Positions 21,981-34,397 of a DNA stretch of 64,000 nt are shown in pieces (within the stretch, counting starts at the first letter, position 1; every line of letters begins with the position of its first letter). The stretch comes from Xanthomonas sp. (GTDB lineage Bacteria; Pseudomonadota; Gammaproteobacteria; Xanthomonadales; Xanthomonadaceae): positions 90,966-154,965 of the forward strand of contig NZ_JAFIWC010000010.1 in assembly GCF_017163755.1 (NCBI RefSeq), read 5' to 3'. A program made the translations under genes and the position numbers. Below the pieces are notes generated by a model. That model was not told the DNA's origin and did no database searches. It saw nothing but the letters and a program-made list of their open reading frames with translations.

Positions 21981-22553
21981 TCAGCGGCAGAATTCGCCCA
22001 GCCCGCGCACCAGCGCGGCGCGATGCACCGGGTCCAGCCGCCGGCGCTGCGCGTAGGCCTGCGCCGCATGCGCGGTGCGGGCACGGCAGTCGGCGGCATC
22101 GCGCAGCGCCGCACTGCGTTGCAGCGCGTCCAGCATCTCGCCCTGCAACTGGTCCAGGCGCAGGCGCAGCGCGGCCAGGTCCGGACGCGGCAGATCCGGC
22201 GCCCGGCCGCCCAGCCGCCAGCCATCGAGCAGCTGGTACTGCACCAGCTTGTTGGACTCGATCTGCGCGGCGAAGAAGCGCGCCGCGTCGTCCGCATCCA
22301 GGCCGTGCCCGCGCGCCTGCTCGCGCACGCGAGCCAGCACCGCGGCTTCGCGCGCCGCATCCAGGACCGGCTTGCCGCTGTCCCACTTGCTCAGCGCGAC
22401 CTGGTCGCCGATCGCGTTGCGCTCGACGATGCGCTCCAGCAGGGGCTCGAGCGGGCCGTCGCCGCGCACCGGCGCGGCGCAGCCGCACAGTGCGGCGCAA
22501 GCGAGCAGCGCGGCCATCGCGTGGGCGACTCTGTTCGGAAGCGAGCTGCGCAT
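21981..22553 (-). CDS. Exported chorismate mutase, gamma class (AroQ-type)
   Basis: 190 residues with a signal sequence (about 1-25) containing ALCGC, so it may be periplasmic or lipidated at Cys25. The mature part is all-helical and shows the monofunctional gamma-class pattern: LLERIVERNAIGDQVALSKWDSGKPVLDA, then AARFFAAQIESNKLVQYQLLDGW, with the Arg, Lys, Gln and Glu residues expected at the active site. It converts chorismate to prephenate outside the cytoplasm. Secreted chorismate mutases are known in Xanthomonas oryzae and other plant pathogens and have been linked to virulence. The open frame extends about 370 bp further upstream, but the ATG at 22551-22553 begins the signal peptide. 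Confidence 0.85.
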   Translation of the reverse strand: MRSSLPNRVAHAMAALLACAALCGCAAPVRGDGPLEPLLERIVERNAIGDQVALSKWDSGKPVLDAAREAAVLARVREQARGHGLDADDAARFFAAQIESNKLVQYQLLDGWRLGGRAPDLPRPDLAALRLRLDQLQGEMLDALQRSAALRDAADCRARTAHAAQAYAQRRRLDPVHRAALVRGLGEFCR

Positions 22554-22923
22554 CGGGCGGTTCCGGCATCCGTCGGCGCACGGGGTGCGCGCCGGTCGCG
22601 TCCATCTTGCCAAAGGCCGCGGGCGATTTCGTTGCACTGCGTTCCCGTCCTGTCGTGGCGAGGTATCGGAGCGGCGTCGACGGCAAGGCCGCGTCGCACC
22701 TTGGCGTCCACGGCGCCCGTTCCCTCCTTCCACACCAAGCCCCCGCGCAGGACCACCGGGGCGGTCTCGGTCCATCGATAGACAGGGCATTCGGTGGCCG
22801 CTTGTCGACGGCCGCACGAGGCCGACCGGCCGCCCACGACCCGGGGCCCACCGCACCGATACCGTCGGACACGCTCCGGCGCGGCGGCCGGGCCCGCGGC
22901 AGGCGCAATGCCGGCGGAGCAAC
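22554..22923. other. 370-bp region without a gene
   Basis: Between the chorismate mutase start and the atp operon terminator. Open frames crossing it are Arg/Pro/Gly-rich and overlap real genes in other frames. I see no promoter, RNA or repeat that I can support beyond what must drive the chorismate mutase gene. Confidence 0.4.
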
Positions 22924-22948
22924 GAAAAACGCCGGCATGCGCCGGCGT
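22924..22948 (-). terminator. Rho-independent terminator of the atp operon
   Basis: On the minus strand an 8-bp perfect stem (ACGCCGGC, loop GCAT, GCCGGCGT) is followed by TTTTT, about 40 bp downstream of the atpC stop. It is the only canonical terminator seen for the ATP synthase operon. Confidence 0.85.
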
Positions 22949-22985
22949 CGGTATCGCGTGCAGGCGCCTTGCGGCGCCGCGCGGT

Positions 22986-23408
22986 TCAGTGCTTGAGGTT
23001 CTTGCGCAGGCGCTCCAGCGCCTGCAGCTGCGCGGTGACCTCGGCCAGCTTGGCCTGCGCCTCGGCCACGTCCATGCCTTCGCCGCGGTTGGCCAGCATC
23101 CGCTCGGCCTCGTCCTTGGCCTTGCGCACCGCCGCCTCGTCGATGTCCTGCGCGCGGATCGCGGTGTCGGCGAGCACGGTGACGACCTGCGGCTGCACCT
23201 CGAGAATGCCGCCGGAAATGGCGAAATCCAGCTGCTCGCCGCTGGCGGTGGTGACCACCACCTTGCCGGGCTTGAGCCGGGTGATCAGCGGCGCGTGCTT
23301 GGGCGCGATGCCCAGCTCGCCCAGTTCGCCGGTGGCGACCACCAGGGTGGCCTCACCGCGGTAGATCTCCTGCTCGGCGCTGACGATGTCGCAACGGATG
23401 GTGCTCAT
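22986..23408 (-). CDS. atpC: ATP synthase F1 subunit epsilon
   Basis: 140 residues. N-terminal beta-sandwich (about 1-87; [40 protein letters not shown]) and C-terminal helical hairpin (about 90-140). Part of the F1 central stalk and an inhibitor of ATP hydrolysis. Last gene of the operon, separated from atpD by a 171-bp spacer that contains GGGACTC repeats, so its level may differ from that of upstream genes. Confidence 0.95.
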   Translation of the reverse strand: MSTIRCDIVSAEQEIYRGEATLVVATGELGELGIAPKHAPLITRLKPGKVVVTTASGEQLDFAISGGILEVQPQVVTVLADTAIRAQDIDEAAVRKAKDEAERMLANRGEGMDVAEAQAKLAEVTAQLQALERLRKNLKH

Positions 23409-23427
23409 GGTGCCTCACTGGGTGGGG

Positions 23428-23458
23428 CGGGACTCGGGACTCGGGACTCGGGACTCGG
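23428..23458. repeat. GGGACTC tandem repeat in the atpD-atpC spacer
   Basis: Four near-perfect tandem copies of GGGACTC in 31 bp. No clear inverse arm is visible within the spacer, unlike the copies at 10051 and 26458. Confidence 0.8.
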
Positions 23459-23579
23459 AAAGCGGCTCGGCGGCCGCCTCCTGTTCCCGGTTCTTCGACG
23501 CTCCAGCGATCCGCCCTGACGATGCTCGATTTGCGATTGGTACTTCCGCATCCCGGCCGCAGCGCGGCCAGGACCCGGA

Positions 23580-25010
<1,431 letters not shown>

Positions 25011-25069
25011 TTATCGAAGTTTTTCGGGTGTTCTGGAAAACCGGGCGGCTTTCCGCAACATCCGGGAGA

Positions 25070-25098
25070 GATTCCCGGCCAGGTTACGGCCGGGAATC
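25070..25098 (-). terminator. Strong hairpin between the lipoprotein gene and atpD
   Basis: An 11-bp perfect stem (GATTCCCGGCC / GGCCGGGAATC) with a 7-nt loop lies 12 nt after the lipoprotein stop, on the way to atpD. No T tract follows. It may be a partial terminator, an RNase-processing barrier, or both; it splits the atp transcript at this point. Confidence 0.5.
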
Positions 25099-25110
25099 CG
25101 ATTTACCGCA

Positions 25111-25488
25111 TCACTCGCACTTGAGCATCGTAGCGGTTTGCGCGAACTGGTCGCTGGCCTGTTTGCAGGCCGCCGGCAGCGCGCTCTTGTCGGCCATCGC
25201 TTCCCACTGTGCCTTGGACTGGTCGATCGCCTGCTGGAACGCGGCAGCGGCGCCGTTGCCGCCGGATTTGGCGAAGCACGCCTTCGCGCGCGCCAGATAG
25301 TCTTCGCATTCCTTCGGAAGACCGGCGGCGACCGGCGCGGCAGCAGCGGCATCGGTTGCCGGCGTGGCCGGAGCGGCGGCCTCGGCAGCCGGTGCCGGAG
25401 TCGCGGTGTCGGCGGCAGGGGCGGCCTCTTCCTTCTTGCATGCAGCCAGGGTTGCACACAGCGCGAGCGAGAGCAGAACCTTGTTCAT
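25111..25488 (-). CDS. Small lipoprotein (DUF5339-like) inside the atp operon
   Basis: 125 residues. Signal peptide with lipobox LAAC (Cys17), then an Ala/Pro/Thr-rich linker (about 20-58) that would span from the membrane, then a helical domain of about 65 residues with four Cys (ECEDYLARAKACFAKSGGNG..., PAACKQASDQF..., MLKCE), suggesting two disulfides. It resembles the DUF5339 family, of unknown function. AAGGAA precedes the ATG by a proper distance. It sits between atpG and atpD, a place normally without a gene, so it is transcribed with ATP synthase. Whether it has anything to do with the enzyme is unknown. Confidence 0.8.
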   Translation of the reverse strand: MNKVLLSLALCATLAACKKEEAAPAADTATPAPAAEAAAPATPATDAAAAAPVAAGLPKECEDYLARAKACFAKSGGNGAAAAFQQAIDQSKAQWEAMADKSALPAACKQASDQFAQTATMLKCE

Positions 25489-25582
25489 TCCATTTCCTTG
25501 GGTAGTTTAGGTGGCGACCGATGCGCGAAACGTGTTGCTCCAACAACGGAAGCGCCGTGCGCGGCGGCGAGTCCGACGAACC

Positions 25583-26446
25583 TCACACCGCGGCCGCGCC
25601 GCCGACGATCTCGGAAATTTCCTGGGTGATCGCCGCCTGCCGCGCCTTGTTATAGACCAGCTGCAGCGTGCTGATCAGCTTGTTGGCGTTGTCGCTGGCC
25701 GCCTTCATCGCGACCATGCGCGCGGCGTGCTCAGACGCCACGTTCTCCAGCACCGCCTGGTACACCAGCGACTCGATGTAGCGGGTCATCACGTGCTCCA
25801 GCACGGTCGCCGCATCGGGCTCGTACAGGTAGTCCCAGTCGTGGTGCGCGACTTGGTTCTCCGCCGCCGGCAACGGCAGCAGCTGATCGAAGCTGGCCTT
25901 CTGCGTCATCGTGTTGACGAAGCGGTTGTAGACCAGATACACGCGGTCCACCTTGCCCTCGGTGAACGCGTCCAGCATCACCTTGATCACGCCGACCAGC
26001 TGCTCCACGTGCGGCACGTCGCCCAGATGGCTGACGCTGCCGATCATGTCGACCTTGAGGCGGCGGAAGAACACCGACGCCTTCTGGCCGATGGTGACCA
26101 CGTCGATGCCGGCGCCCTTGTCCTGCCACTGCCGCACTTCGCCGAGCATCTTGCGGAACAGGTTGTTGTTGAGCCCGCCGGCCAGCCCGCGATCGGAGGA
26201 GATCACGATGTAGCCGACGCGCTTGACCTCGTCGCGCTGCACCAGGAACGGATGCGGGTAGTCGGTGCTGGCCTGCGCCAGATGGCCGATCACCTGCTTC
26301 ATCGCCTGCGCATAGGGGCGCGAGGTCTTCATCCGATCCTGCGCCTTGCGGATCTTGGAGGCCGAGACCATCTCGAGCGCGCGCGTCACCTTGCGGGTGT
26401 TCTGCACGCTCTTGATCTTGGTTTTGATTTCGCGTCCGCCTGCCAT
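25583..26446 (-). CDS. atpG: ATP synthase F1 subunit gamma
   Basis: 287 residues. Characteristic N-terminal helix ([24 protein letters not shown], reported here in part) and C-terminal helix ([30 protein letters not shown]), which form the coiled-coil rotor shaft; [14 protein letters not shown] (about 77-90) is the conserved region. Central-stalk rotor subunit. Separated from atpA by 138 bp of hairpin-forming repeats and from atpD by the lipoprotein gene. Confidence 0.97.
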   Translation of the reverse strand: MAGGREIKTKIKSVQNTRKVTRALEMVSASKIRKAQDRMKTSRPYAQAMKQVIGHLAQASTDYPHPFLVQRDEVKRVGYIVISSDRGLAGGLNNNLFRKMLGEVRQWQDKGAGIDVVTIGQKASVFFRRLKVDMIGSVSHLGDVPHVEQLVGVIKVMLDAFTEGKVDRVYLVYNRFVNTMTQKASFDQLLPLPAAENQVAHHDWDYLYEPDAATVLEHVMTRYIESLVYQAVLENVASEHAARMVAMKAASDNANKLISTLQLVYNKARQAAITQEISEIVGGAAAV

Positions 26447-26457
26447 TCTCTTCTCGT

Positions 26458-26579
26458 CGGGACTCGGGACTCGGGACGCGGAAAAGCCCGCTCACGAATC
26501 GTTTCTACTTTTCCGGATCCCGTTTCCCGGAACTGGAACCCGCTTTCGCGAGTCCCGAGTCCCGAGCCCCGAGTCCCGG
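26458..26579. repeat. GGGACTC repeat pair, inverted, in the atpA-atpG spacer
   Basis: Copies at 26458-26484 and inverse-complement copies at 26549-26579 would pair in the operon mRNA with a loop of about 64 nt. It fills essentially the entire spacer; the arms show a few mismatches. Confidence 0.8.
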
Positions 26580-26584
26580 CTCGC

Positions 26585-28132
<1,548 letters not shown>

Positions 28133-28193
28133 CTTGGTTTCCTTCGGATCGTCCACCGCGCGAAGGCGGATGGCGACTTTGGTTAGCTTCTTT

Positions 28194-28279
28194 GAGAATC
28201 GGGAATGGGGAATGGGGAACCGCAGGTGGCGTCGCCGCCGCTGCCGGACTCTCTACTCTCTATTCGCCATTCCCGCTTC
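28194..28279. repeat. GGGAATC/GGGAATGG-type repeat in the atpH-atpA spacer
   Basis: GAATCGGGAATGGGGAATGGGG (in part) at 28194-28220 and an opposing CGCCATTCCCGC at 28264-28275 form an imperfect hairpin filling most of the spacer. It is a sequence variant of the GGGACTC/GGGATTC repeats found elsewhere in the window. Confidence 0.65.
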
Positions 28280-28807
28280 TTAGTGGGCCAGGGCGGATTG
28301 CAGGCGCGACAGCTTGCCTTTCAGCGAACCGTCGATGACCACGTCGCCGGCATCGATCACCGCGCCGCCGATCAGCGAAGCGTCCACCGCGGTGGTGATC
28401 TCCACCTCGCGGCCGAAGCGCTGCTTCAGCGCGACCTTCAGCGACGCCACCTCCGCTTCGCTCAGCTCCGCGGCCGAGGTCACGTTGGCCTTGACCACGC
28501 GTTCGGCTTCCGCTCGCAGCTGATCGTACATGCCGGCGATCTCAGGCAGCAGCGACAGCCGCTGCCCTTCGGCCAGCAGGCTCAGGAAGCGGCCGTACTG
28601 CTCGTCGGCCGCTTCCGGCGCCAGCAGCGTCACCGCCTGCTCGCGCTGCAGCTGCGGGTTGTGCAGCAGCGCGGCCACGCGCGGGTCGGCCGCGACCTGG
28701 GCCGAGAACGCCAGCGCCTGCGACCACGGCGCGAGCTTGCCGGCGTCGCTGGCGGCCGCGAAGGCGGCGCGCGCGTACGGACGGGCCAGGGTGAGGGACT
28801 GGCTCAT
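28280..28807 (-). CDS. atpH: ATP synthase F1 subunit delta
   Basis: 175 residues: helical N-terminal domain ([20 protein letters not shown], about 5-24) and C-terminal region with the family pattern [29 protein letters not shown] (about 143-171). Peripheral-stalk subunit connecting F1 to subunit b. One bp separates its start from the atpF stop, so translation is probably coupled. The open frame extends further upstream within atpF and is disregarded. Confidence 0.96.
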   Translation of the reverse strand: MSQSLTLARPYARAAFAAASDAGKLAPWSQALAFSAQVAADPRVAALLHNPQLQREQAVTLLAPEAADEQYGRFLSLLAEGQRLSLLPEIAGMYDQLRAEAERVVKANVTSAAELSEAEVASLKVALKQRFGREVEITTAVDASLIGGAVIDAGDVVIDGSLKGKLSRLQSALAH

Positions 28808-28808
28808 C

Positions 28809-29279
28809 TCAGATCTCCGCCGCCAGCTCGTCCAGCAGCGCCTTGTGGGCGCTGGCGTCGATCTCGCGCTTGAGCAGCTTCTCGGCACCGCTGACCGCCA
28901 GCGCGGACACCTGGCGACGCAGGTCCTCGCGGGCGCGGTTGGCGGCGGCATCGATCTCGGCCTGGGCCAGGTCCTTCTGCCGGTTGGCCTCGGCGATGGC
29001 CTCGTTCTTGGCCGCCTCGACGATCTGGTTGGCGCGCGCGTGGGCCTGGTCGATGATCTCGTTGGCCTTGACGCGGGCGTCCTTCAACGCTTCGTTGACC
29101 TTTTCCTGCGCCTGCGCCAGATCCTTCTGGCTGCGATCGGCGGCGGCGAGGCCTTCGGCGATCTTCTGTTGGCGCTCTTCGATGGCCTTCATCAGCGGCG
29201 GCCAGATCTTGGTCGCGACGATCCAGATCAGACCGGCGAAGGCCAGCGCCTGGGCAAAGAGGGTGAGACCGATATTCAT
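28809..29279 (-). CDS. atpF: ATP synthase F0 subunit b
   Basis: 156 residues: N-terminal transmembrane helix (about 4-25, [20 protein letters not shown]) followed by a long charged coiled coil rich in Ala, Glu, Lys and Gln. Peripheral stalk. Standard length and operon position. Confidence 0.97.
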   Translation of the reverse strand: MNIGLTLFAQALAFAGLIWIVATKIWPPLMKAIEERQQKIAEGLAAADRSQKDLAQAQEKVNEALKDARVKANEIIDQAHARANQIVEAAKNEAIAEANRQKDLAQAEIDAAANRAREDLRRQVSALAVSGAEKLLKREIDASAHKALLDELAAEI

Positions 29280-29395
29280 GGGGTACGCTCAGCCAAAGGT
29301 GACGGGGTGTGGATGCGCCGCCGCGACGGCGGACGCATCCGAACCTTCATCCACAGCGGCGGCCGCGCGATGCGGCCGCCCGCAGTCTCAACGGA

Positions 29396-29719
<324 letters not shown>

Positions 29720-29771
29720 TTAAGGATGGTGAATCGGACGAAGGTGAAAAGACGCGTGAAACAGGAACCTA

Positions 29772-30566
29772 TCAGTGGCTGTCTTCCGACAGGCTCAAAT
29801 ACACGATCGACAGCATCATGAAGATGAAGGCCTGCAGCGGAATCACCAGCAGGTGGAACAGCATCCAGCCGAAGCCGAACGCGCCACCGGCCAAGGCGCC
29901 GAAGATACCGGCACCGCCCAGCACCCAGATCAGCAGGAACACGATCTCGCCGCCGAACATGTTGCCGAACAGTCGCATCGCCAGGGAAATCGGCTTGCTG
30001 AGCCATTCGACGGTGTTGAGGATCAGATTGAACGGCAGCATCCACTTGCCGAACGGCGCCGTCAGGAATTCCTTGGTGAAGCCGCCCACGCCCTTGGAGC
30101 GCAGGCCGAAGAACAGCATCAGGAAGAACACGCTGATCGACATGCCCAAGGTGGCGTTGACGTCGGCGGTGGGCACCGGCTTCCAGTAGTGCACGCCGGC
30201 CAGTTCGAGCGGCATGGCGATGAAGTCCGCCGGGATCATCTTGATGAGGTTCATCATCAGGATCCAGAAGAACAGCGTGATCGCGATCGGGGTCACCAGC
30301 TTGCTGGTGCCGTGGTAGGTGTCCTTGGCCTGGCGGTCGACGAACTCCAGCAGGATCTCCACGAACGCCTGCCACTTGCCCGGCACGCCGGCGGTGGCCT
30401 TGCGCGTGGCCAGCCAGAAGCCGAACACCATCAGCAGGCCCATCAGCACCGACATCACCAGGGTGTCGACGTGCACTTGCCAGAAACCGCCTTCCTGCAC
30501 CTGGAAGGTGAGGTTTTTCAGGTGGTGCTGGATGTAGGAGGTAGGGGTTAACGCCTCGCCCGCCAT
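29772..30566 (-). CDS. atpB: ATP synthase F0 subunit a
   Basis: 264 residues with five or six membrane helices. The essential Arg region is SLAMRLFGNMFGGEI (about 184-198), where Arg interacts with the c-ring Asp during proton transfer. Standard position between atpI and atpE. Confidence 0.97.
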   Translation of the reverse strand: MAGEALTPTSYIQHHLKNLTFQVQEGGFWQVHVDTLVMSVLMGLLMVFGFWLATRKATAGVPGKWQAFVEILLEFVDRQAKDTYHGTSKLVTPIAITLFFWILMMNLIKMIPADFIAMPLELAGVHYWKPVPTADVNATLGMSISVFFLMLFFGLRSKGVGGFTKEFLTAPFGKWMLPFNLILNTVEWLSKPISLAMRLFGNMFGGEIVFLLIWVLGGAGIFGALAGGAFGFGWMLFHLLVIPLQAFIFMMLSIVYLSLSEDSH

Positions 30567-30590
30567 GAGTCCTGAGCCTTTTTTATTCGA

Positions 30591-30956
30591 TCAACGTCTG
30601 GCCAGAGCCAGAACCTGGAACATCAGCCCGGTGGCGATACCCGCCAACAGGGCCAGAGGAGGCAGCCGCCACCAGGCGAAGCCCAGCAGCAGTACCGCGA
30701 ATACCAACACCCACTTCAGCACCATCGCCACGATCAGCCGCGCCATCGCCGATCCCGCCGGCTGCACGCCACCGCCCAGCGCGGTCCGCGCCGCCAGCCA
30801 GCCCCCTGCCACCGTCGCCAGCCCGGTAGCGGCGGCGCCAATGGCGTATTTCGGCCCCAGCAGCAGGAAAGCCAGCGAGACCACTGCCACCGCCACCAGC
30901 GGGTAAATCGCTGCGCGCAGCATCAGTCGCCGACCCGCGTCAACGGAGTTCAGCAC
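30591..30956 (-). CDS. atpI: ATP synthase assembly/ion-channel protein AtpI
   Basis: 121 residues with four predicted membrane helices (about 12-34, 37-57, 68-92, 95-117). First gene of the operon, as usual. AtpI-type proteins are non-structural and help c-ring assembly. The start is a GTG at 30954-30956; the next in-frame ATG is 11 codons later (30921-30923) and would cut the N-terminus just before the first helix, so either is possible. Confidence 0.85.
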   Translation of the reverse strand: MLNSVDAGRRLMLRAAIYPLVAVAVVSLAFLLLGPKYAIGAAATGLATVAGGWLAARTALGGGVQPAGSAMARLIVAMVLKWVLVFAVLLLGFAWWRLPPLALLAGIATGLMFQVLALARR

Positions 30957-31014
30957 AGAAAATCCTGCAGTTGGTGGTGGGTGAGGACGTCGATGCGCCC
31001 CGTCGAGCCGCGGA

Positions 31015-31044
31015 ATTATAGCAACGGGACAATTTCCGAGACAA
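31015..31044 (-). promoter_or_regulatory. Sigma-70-type promoter of the atp operon
   Basis: On the minus strand TTGTCT (31039-31044) and a perfect TATAAT (31015-31020) are separated by 18 bp, about 60 bp upstream of the atpI start. This is a very good match in such GC-rich DNA. Confidence 0.75.
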
Positions 31045-31225
31045 CCGCCAAAGGTCGCGGCAGCGGCAGCGGGACTGTGAACCGCTTACGGTAGCACGTC
31101 CGGCACCGCCACAGGCGTGCGCGCTGGTGCATCGCAGCAGCGCTTTGCGACGGAACTTCCGCCACCGCCCACGGTCACACGGTCACGGTCTGCGCACATC
31201 CTCGTCGGCGCGCACGCAGGCCCAC

Positions 31226-31257
31226 GAAGCCCCGGTCCCCCCGGGGCTTCTTCTTTT
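31226..31257 (+). terminator. Rho-independent terminator in the atpI/OMP intergenic region
   Basis: A 10-bp perfect stem (GAAGCCCCGG, 5-nt loop, CCGGGGCTTC) followed by TTCTTTT on the plus strand. No plus-strand protein gene ends here: atpI lies 270 bp upstream on the opposite strand and the next plus gene starts 138 bp downstream. It therefore terminates an unannotated transcript or attenuates the outer-membrane protein gene. Confidence 0.75.
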
Positions 31258-31394
31258 GCGGGCGATATTGGGACAAAGCGCGCGTTTGCGCGCTCCATAC
31301 TTTCACGGATGGTGGACACGGTCTTTCCCATAGTGGCGCCACGCGGTGGCACTGGCCATCGACGCCCCCCTGAGATGACGGAGCCCATTGCCCC

Positions 31395-32207
31395 ATGAAA
31401 CATTTGCTCGCCTTGGCCTTGCCCTGCGCCCTGGCCGCCGCCTACGCCCTCCCCGCCCACGCCGAAGACAGCGACGACCGCTTCACGCTGCGCCTGGGTG
31501 CGATGAACATCGACAACGACAACACCCTGCGCGGCAGCACCTCGATCAACGGCGAGGAACTGTCCGGCTCGCAGGATTTCGACTTCGGCGGCAAGGAATG
31601 GGAACCGCGCCTGGACGGCGTGTTCCGCATCAGCACCCGCCAGCGCCTGATCTTCGACTACTTCAAGTACGACAAGGACCGCCGCGAGGAACTGGGCGAG
31701 ACGGTCAGCTACGGCGACTTCACCGTGCCGGCGGGCAGCTTCGTCAAGGGCGAGCTCAAGTACCAGGTGGCGAGCCTGGTGTACGACTATTCGGTCGTCG
31801 ACACCCCCCAGTTCAGCGTCGGCCTGCAGATCGGCGCCGAGTGGGCCAGGGTCGAAGCCAACGCCTATGCCGACCTGGGCGACCTGTACACCGGCACCTT
31901 CGCCGACGAGAAGGAAGACGGCTACGCGCCGGTGGTCGGCCTGCGCTTCACCGCGCAACCCAGCGAGCACTGGCTGTTCAACGTGCAGGGCCAGTACATG
32001 AACACCGACTGGGGCGATTTCGGCGACTACGACGGCGACCTGAGCCGCGCCAATGCGATCGCCGAGTACCGCTTCACCAAGAACTTCGGCATCTTCGCCG
32101 GCTACGACTGGTTCAAGCTCGACGTGGACCGCTCCGGCAACGACGGCAACATCGGCCTGAAGCAGGAATTCAAGGGGCCGGTGGCGGGCGTCACCTTCGC
32201 GTTCTGA
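31395..32207 (+). CDS. Outer-membrane beta-barrel protein, unknown function
   Basis: 270 residues. Signal peptide cleaved near AHA-EDSDD (about residue 23). The mature chain shows alternating amphipathic strands (RLIFDYFKYDKDRREE, YQVASLVYDYSVVD, HWLFNVQGQYMNTDWGDFGDYDGD) and ends in VAGVTFAF, the C-terminal Phe signature recognised by the BAM machinery. It is acidic, Asp/Tyr-rich, like some MipA- or OmpA-beta-barrel-type proteins, but I cannot assign a family with confidence. Followed by a repeat and a good terminator, so it is a single-gene unit. Confidence 0.75.
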   Translation: MKHLLALALPCALAAAYALPAHAEDSDDRFTLRLGAMNIDNDNTLRGSTSINGEELSGSQDFDFGGKEWEPRLDGVFRISTRQRLIFDYFKYDKDRREELGETVSYGDFTVPAGSFVKGELKYQVASLVYDYSVVDTPQFSVGLQIGAEWARVEANAYADLGDLYTGTFADEKEDGYAPVVGLRFTAQPSEHWLFNVQGQYMNTDWGDFGDYDGDLSRANAIAEYRFTKNFGIFAGYDWFKLDVDRSGNDGNIGLKQEFKGPVAGVTFAF

Positions 32208-32210
32208 GCC

Positions 32211-32232
32211 GGAACTCGGGACTCGGGACTCG
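32211..32232. repeat. GGGACTC-family repeat
   Basis: About three tandem units just after the OMP stop codon. Short copy of the family seen at 10051, 23428 and 26458. Confidence 0.7.
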
Positions 32233-32246
32233 TAAGGAAGTTTTGC

Positions 32247-32272
32247 AGAACCCCGCAGCGATGCGGGGTTCT
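32247..32272 (+). terminator. Terminator of the outer-membrane protein gene
   Basis: 11-bp perfect stem (AGAACCCCGCA, loop GCGA, TGCGGGGTTCT) followed by GTCGTTT, 40 bp after the stop codon of the OMP gene. Confidence 0.75.
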
Positions 32273-32415
32273 GTCGTTTCAGCGGTCGAAATGGGGAACG
32301 ACCCAAATCGTGGTGCTTCGCCACCTTGGCCGTTGCGGCCGACGTCGCGCAGCGCTTGCCCCCGCCGATTTAAGGCCGCCGTCGCATCGCCGGGGACATG
32401 CCGGGGCATGAACGC

Positions 32416-32437
32416 AAAACCCCGGCAGGTGCCGGGG
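32416..32437 (-). terminator. Terminator of the aceF-lpdA operon
   Basis: On the minus strand an 8-bp stem (CCCCGGCA, 2-nt loop, TGCCGGGG) is followed by TTTTG, 25 bp after the lpdA stop. A partly matching GCCGGGG copy continues downstream. Confidence 0.75.
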
Positions 32438-32462
32438 CTTTGCTGGCCGGGGTTGCGCCGGC

Positions 32463-34265
<1,803 letters not shown>

Positions 34266-34397
34266 GGGGCTTCTCCTGTGGCCCGACGGCGCGCCGGCGG
34301 GCGATTGCAGTTCTTCGGCGGCGCCGCGCAAGGGCGCGGCGCACGCAGGTGGGGGAAAACACGGGCCGCGCCGGGCGCGGCGCCGTTGCGGCAGGAC

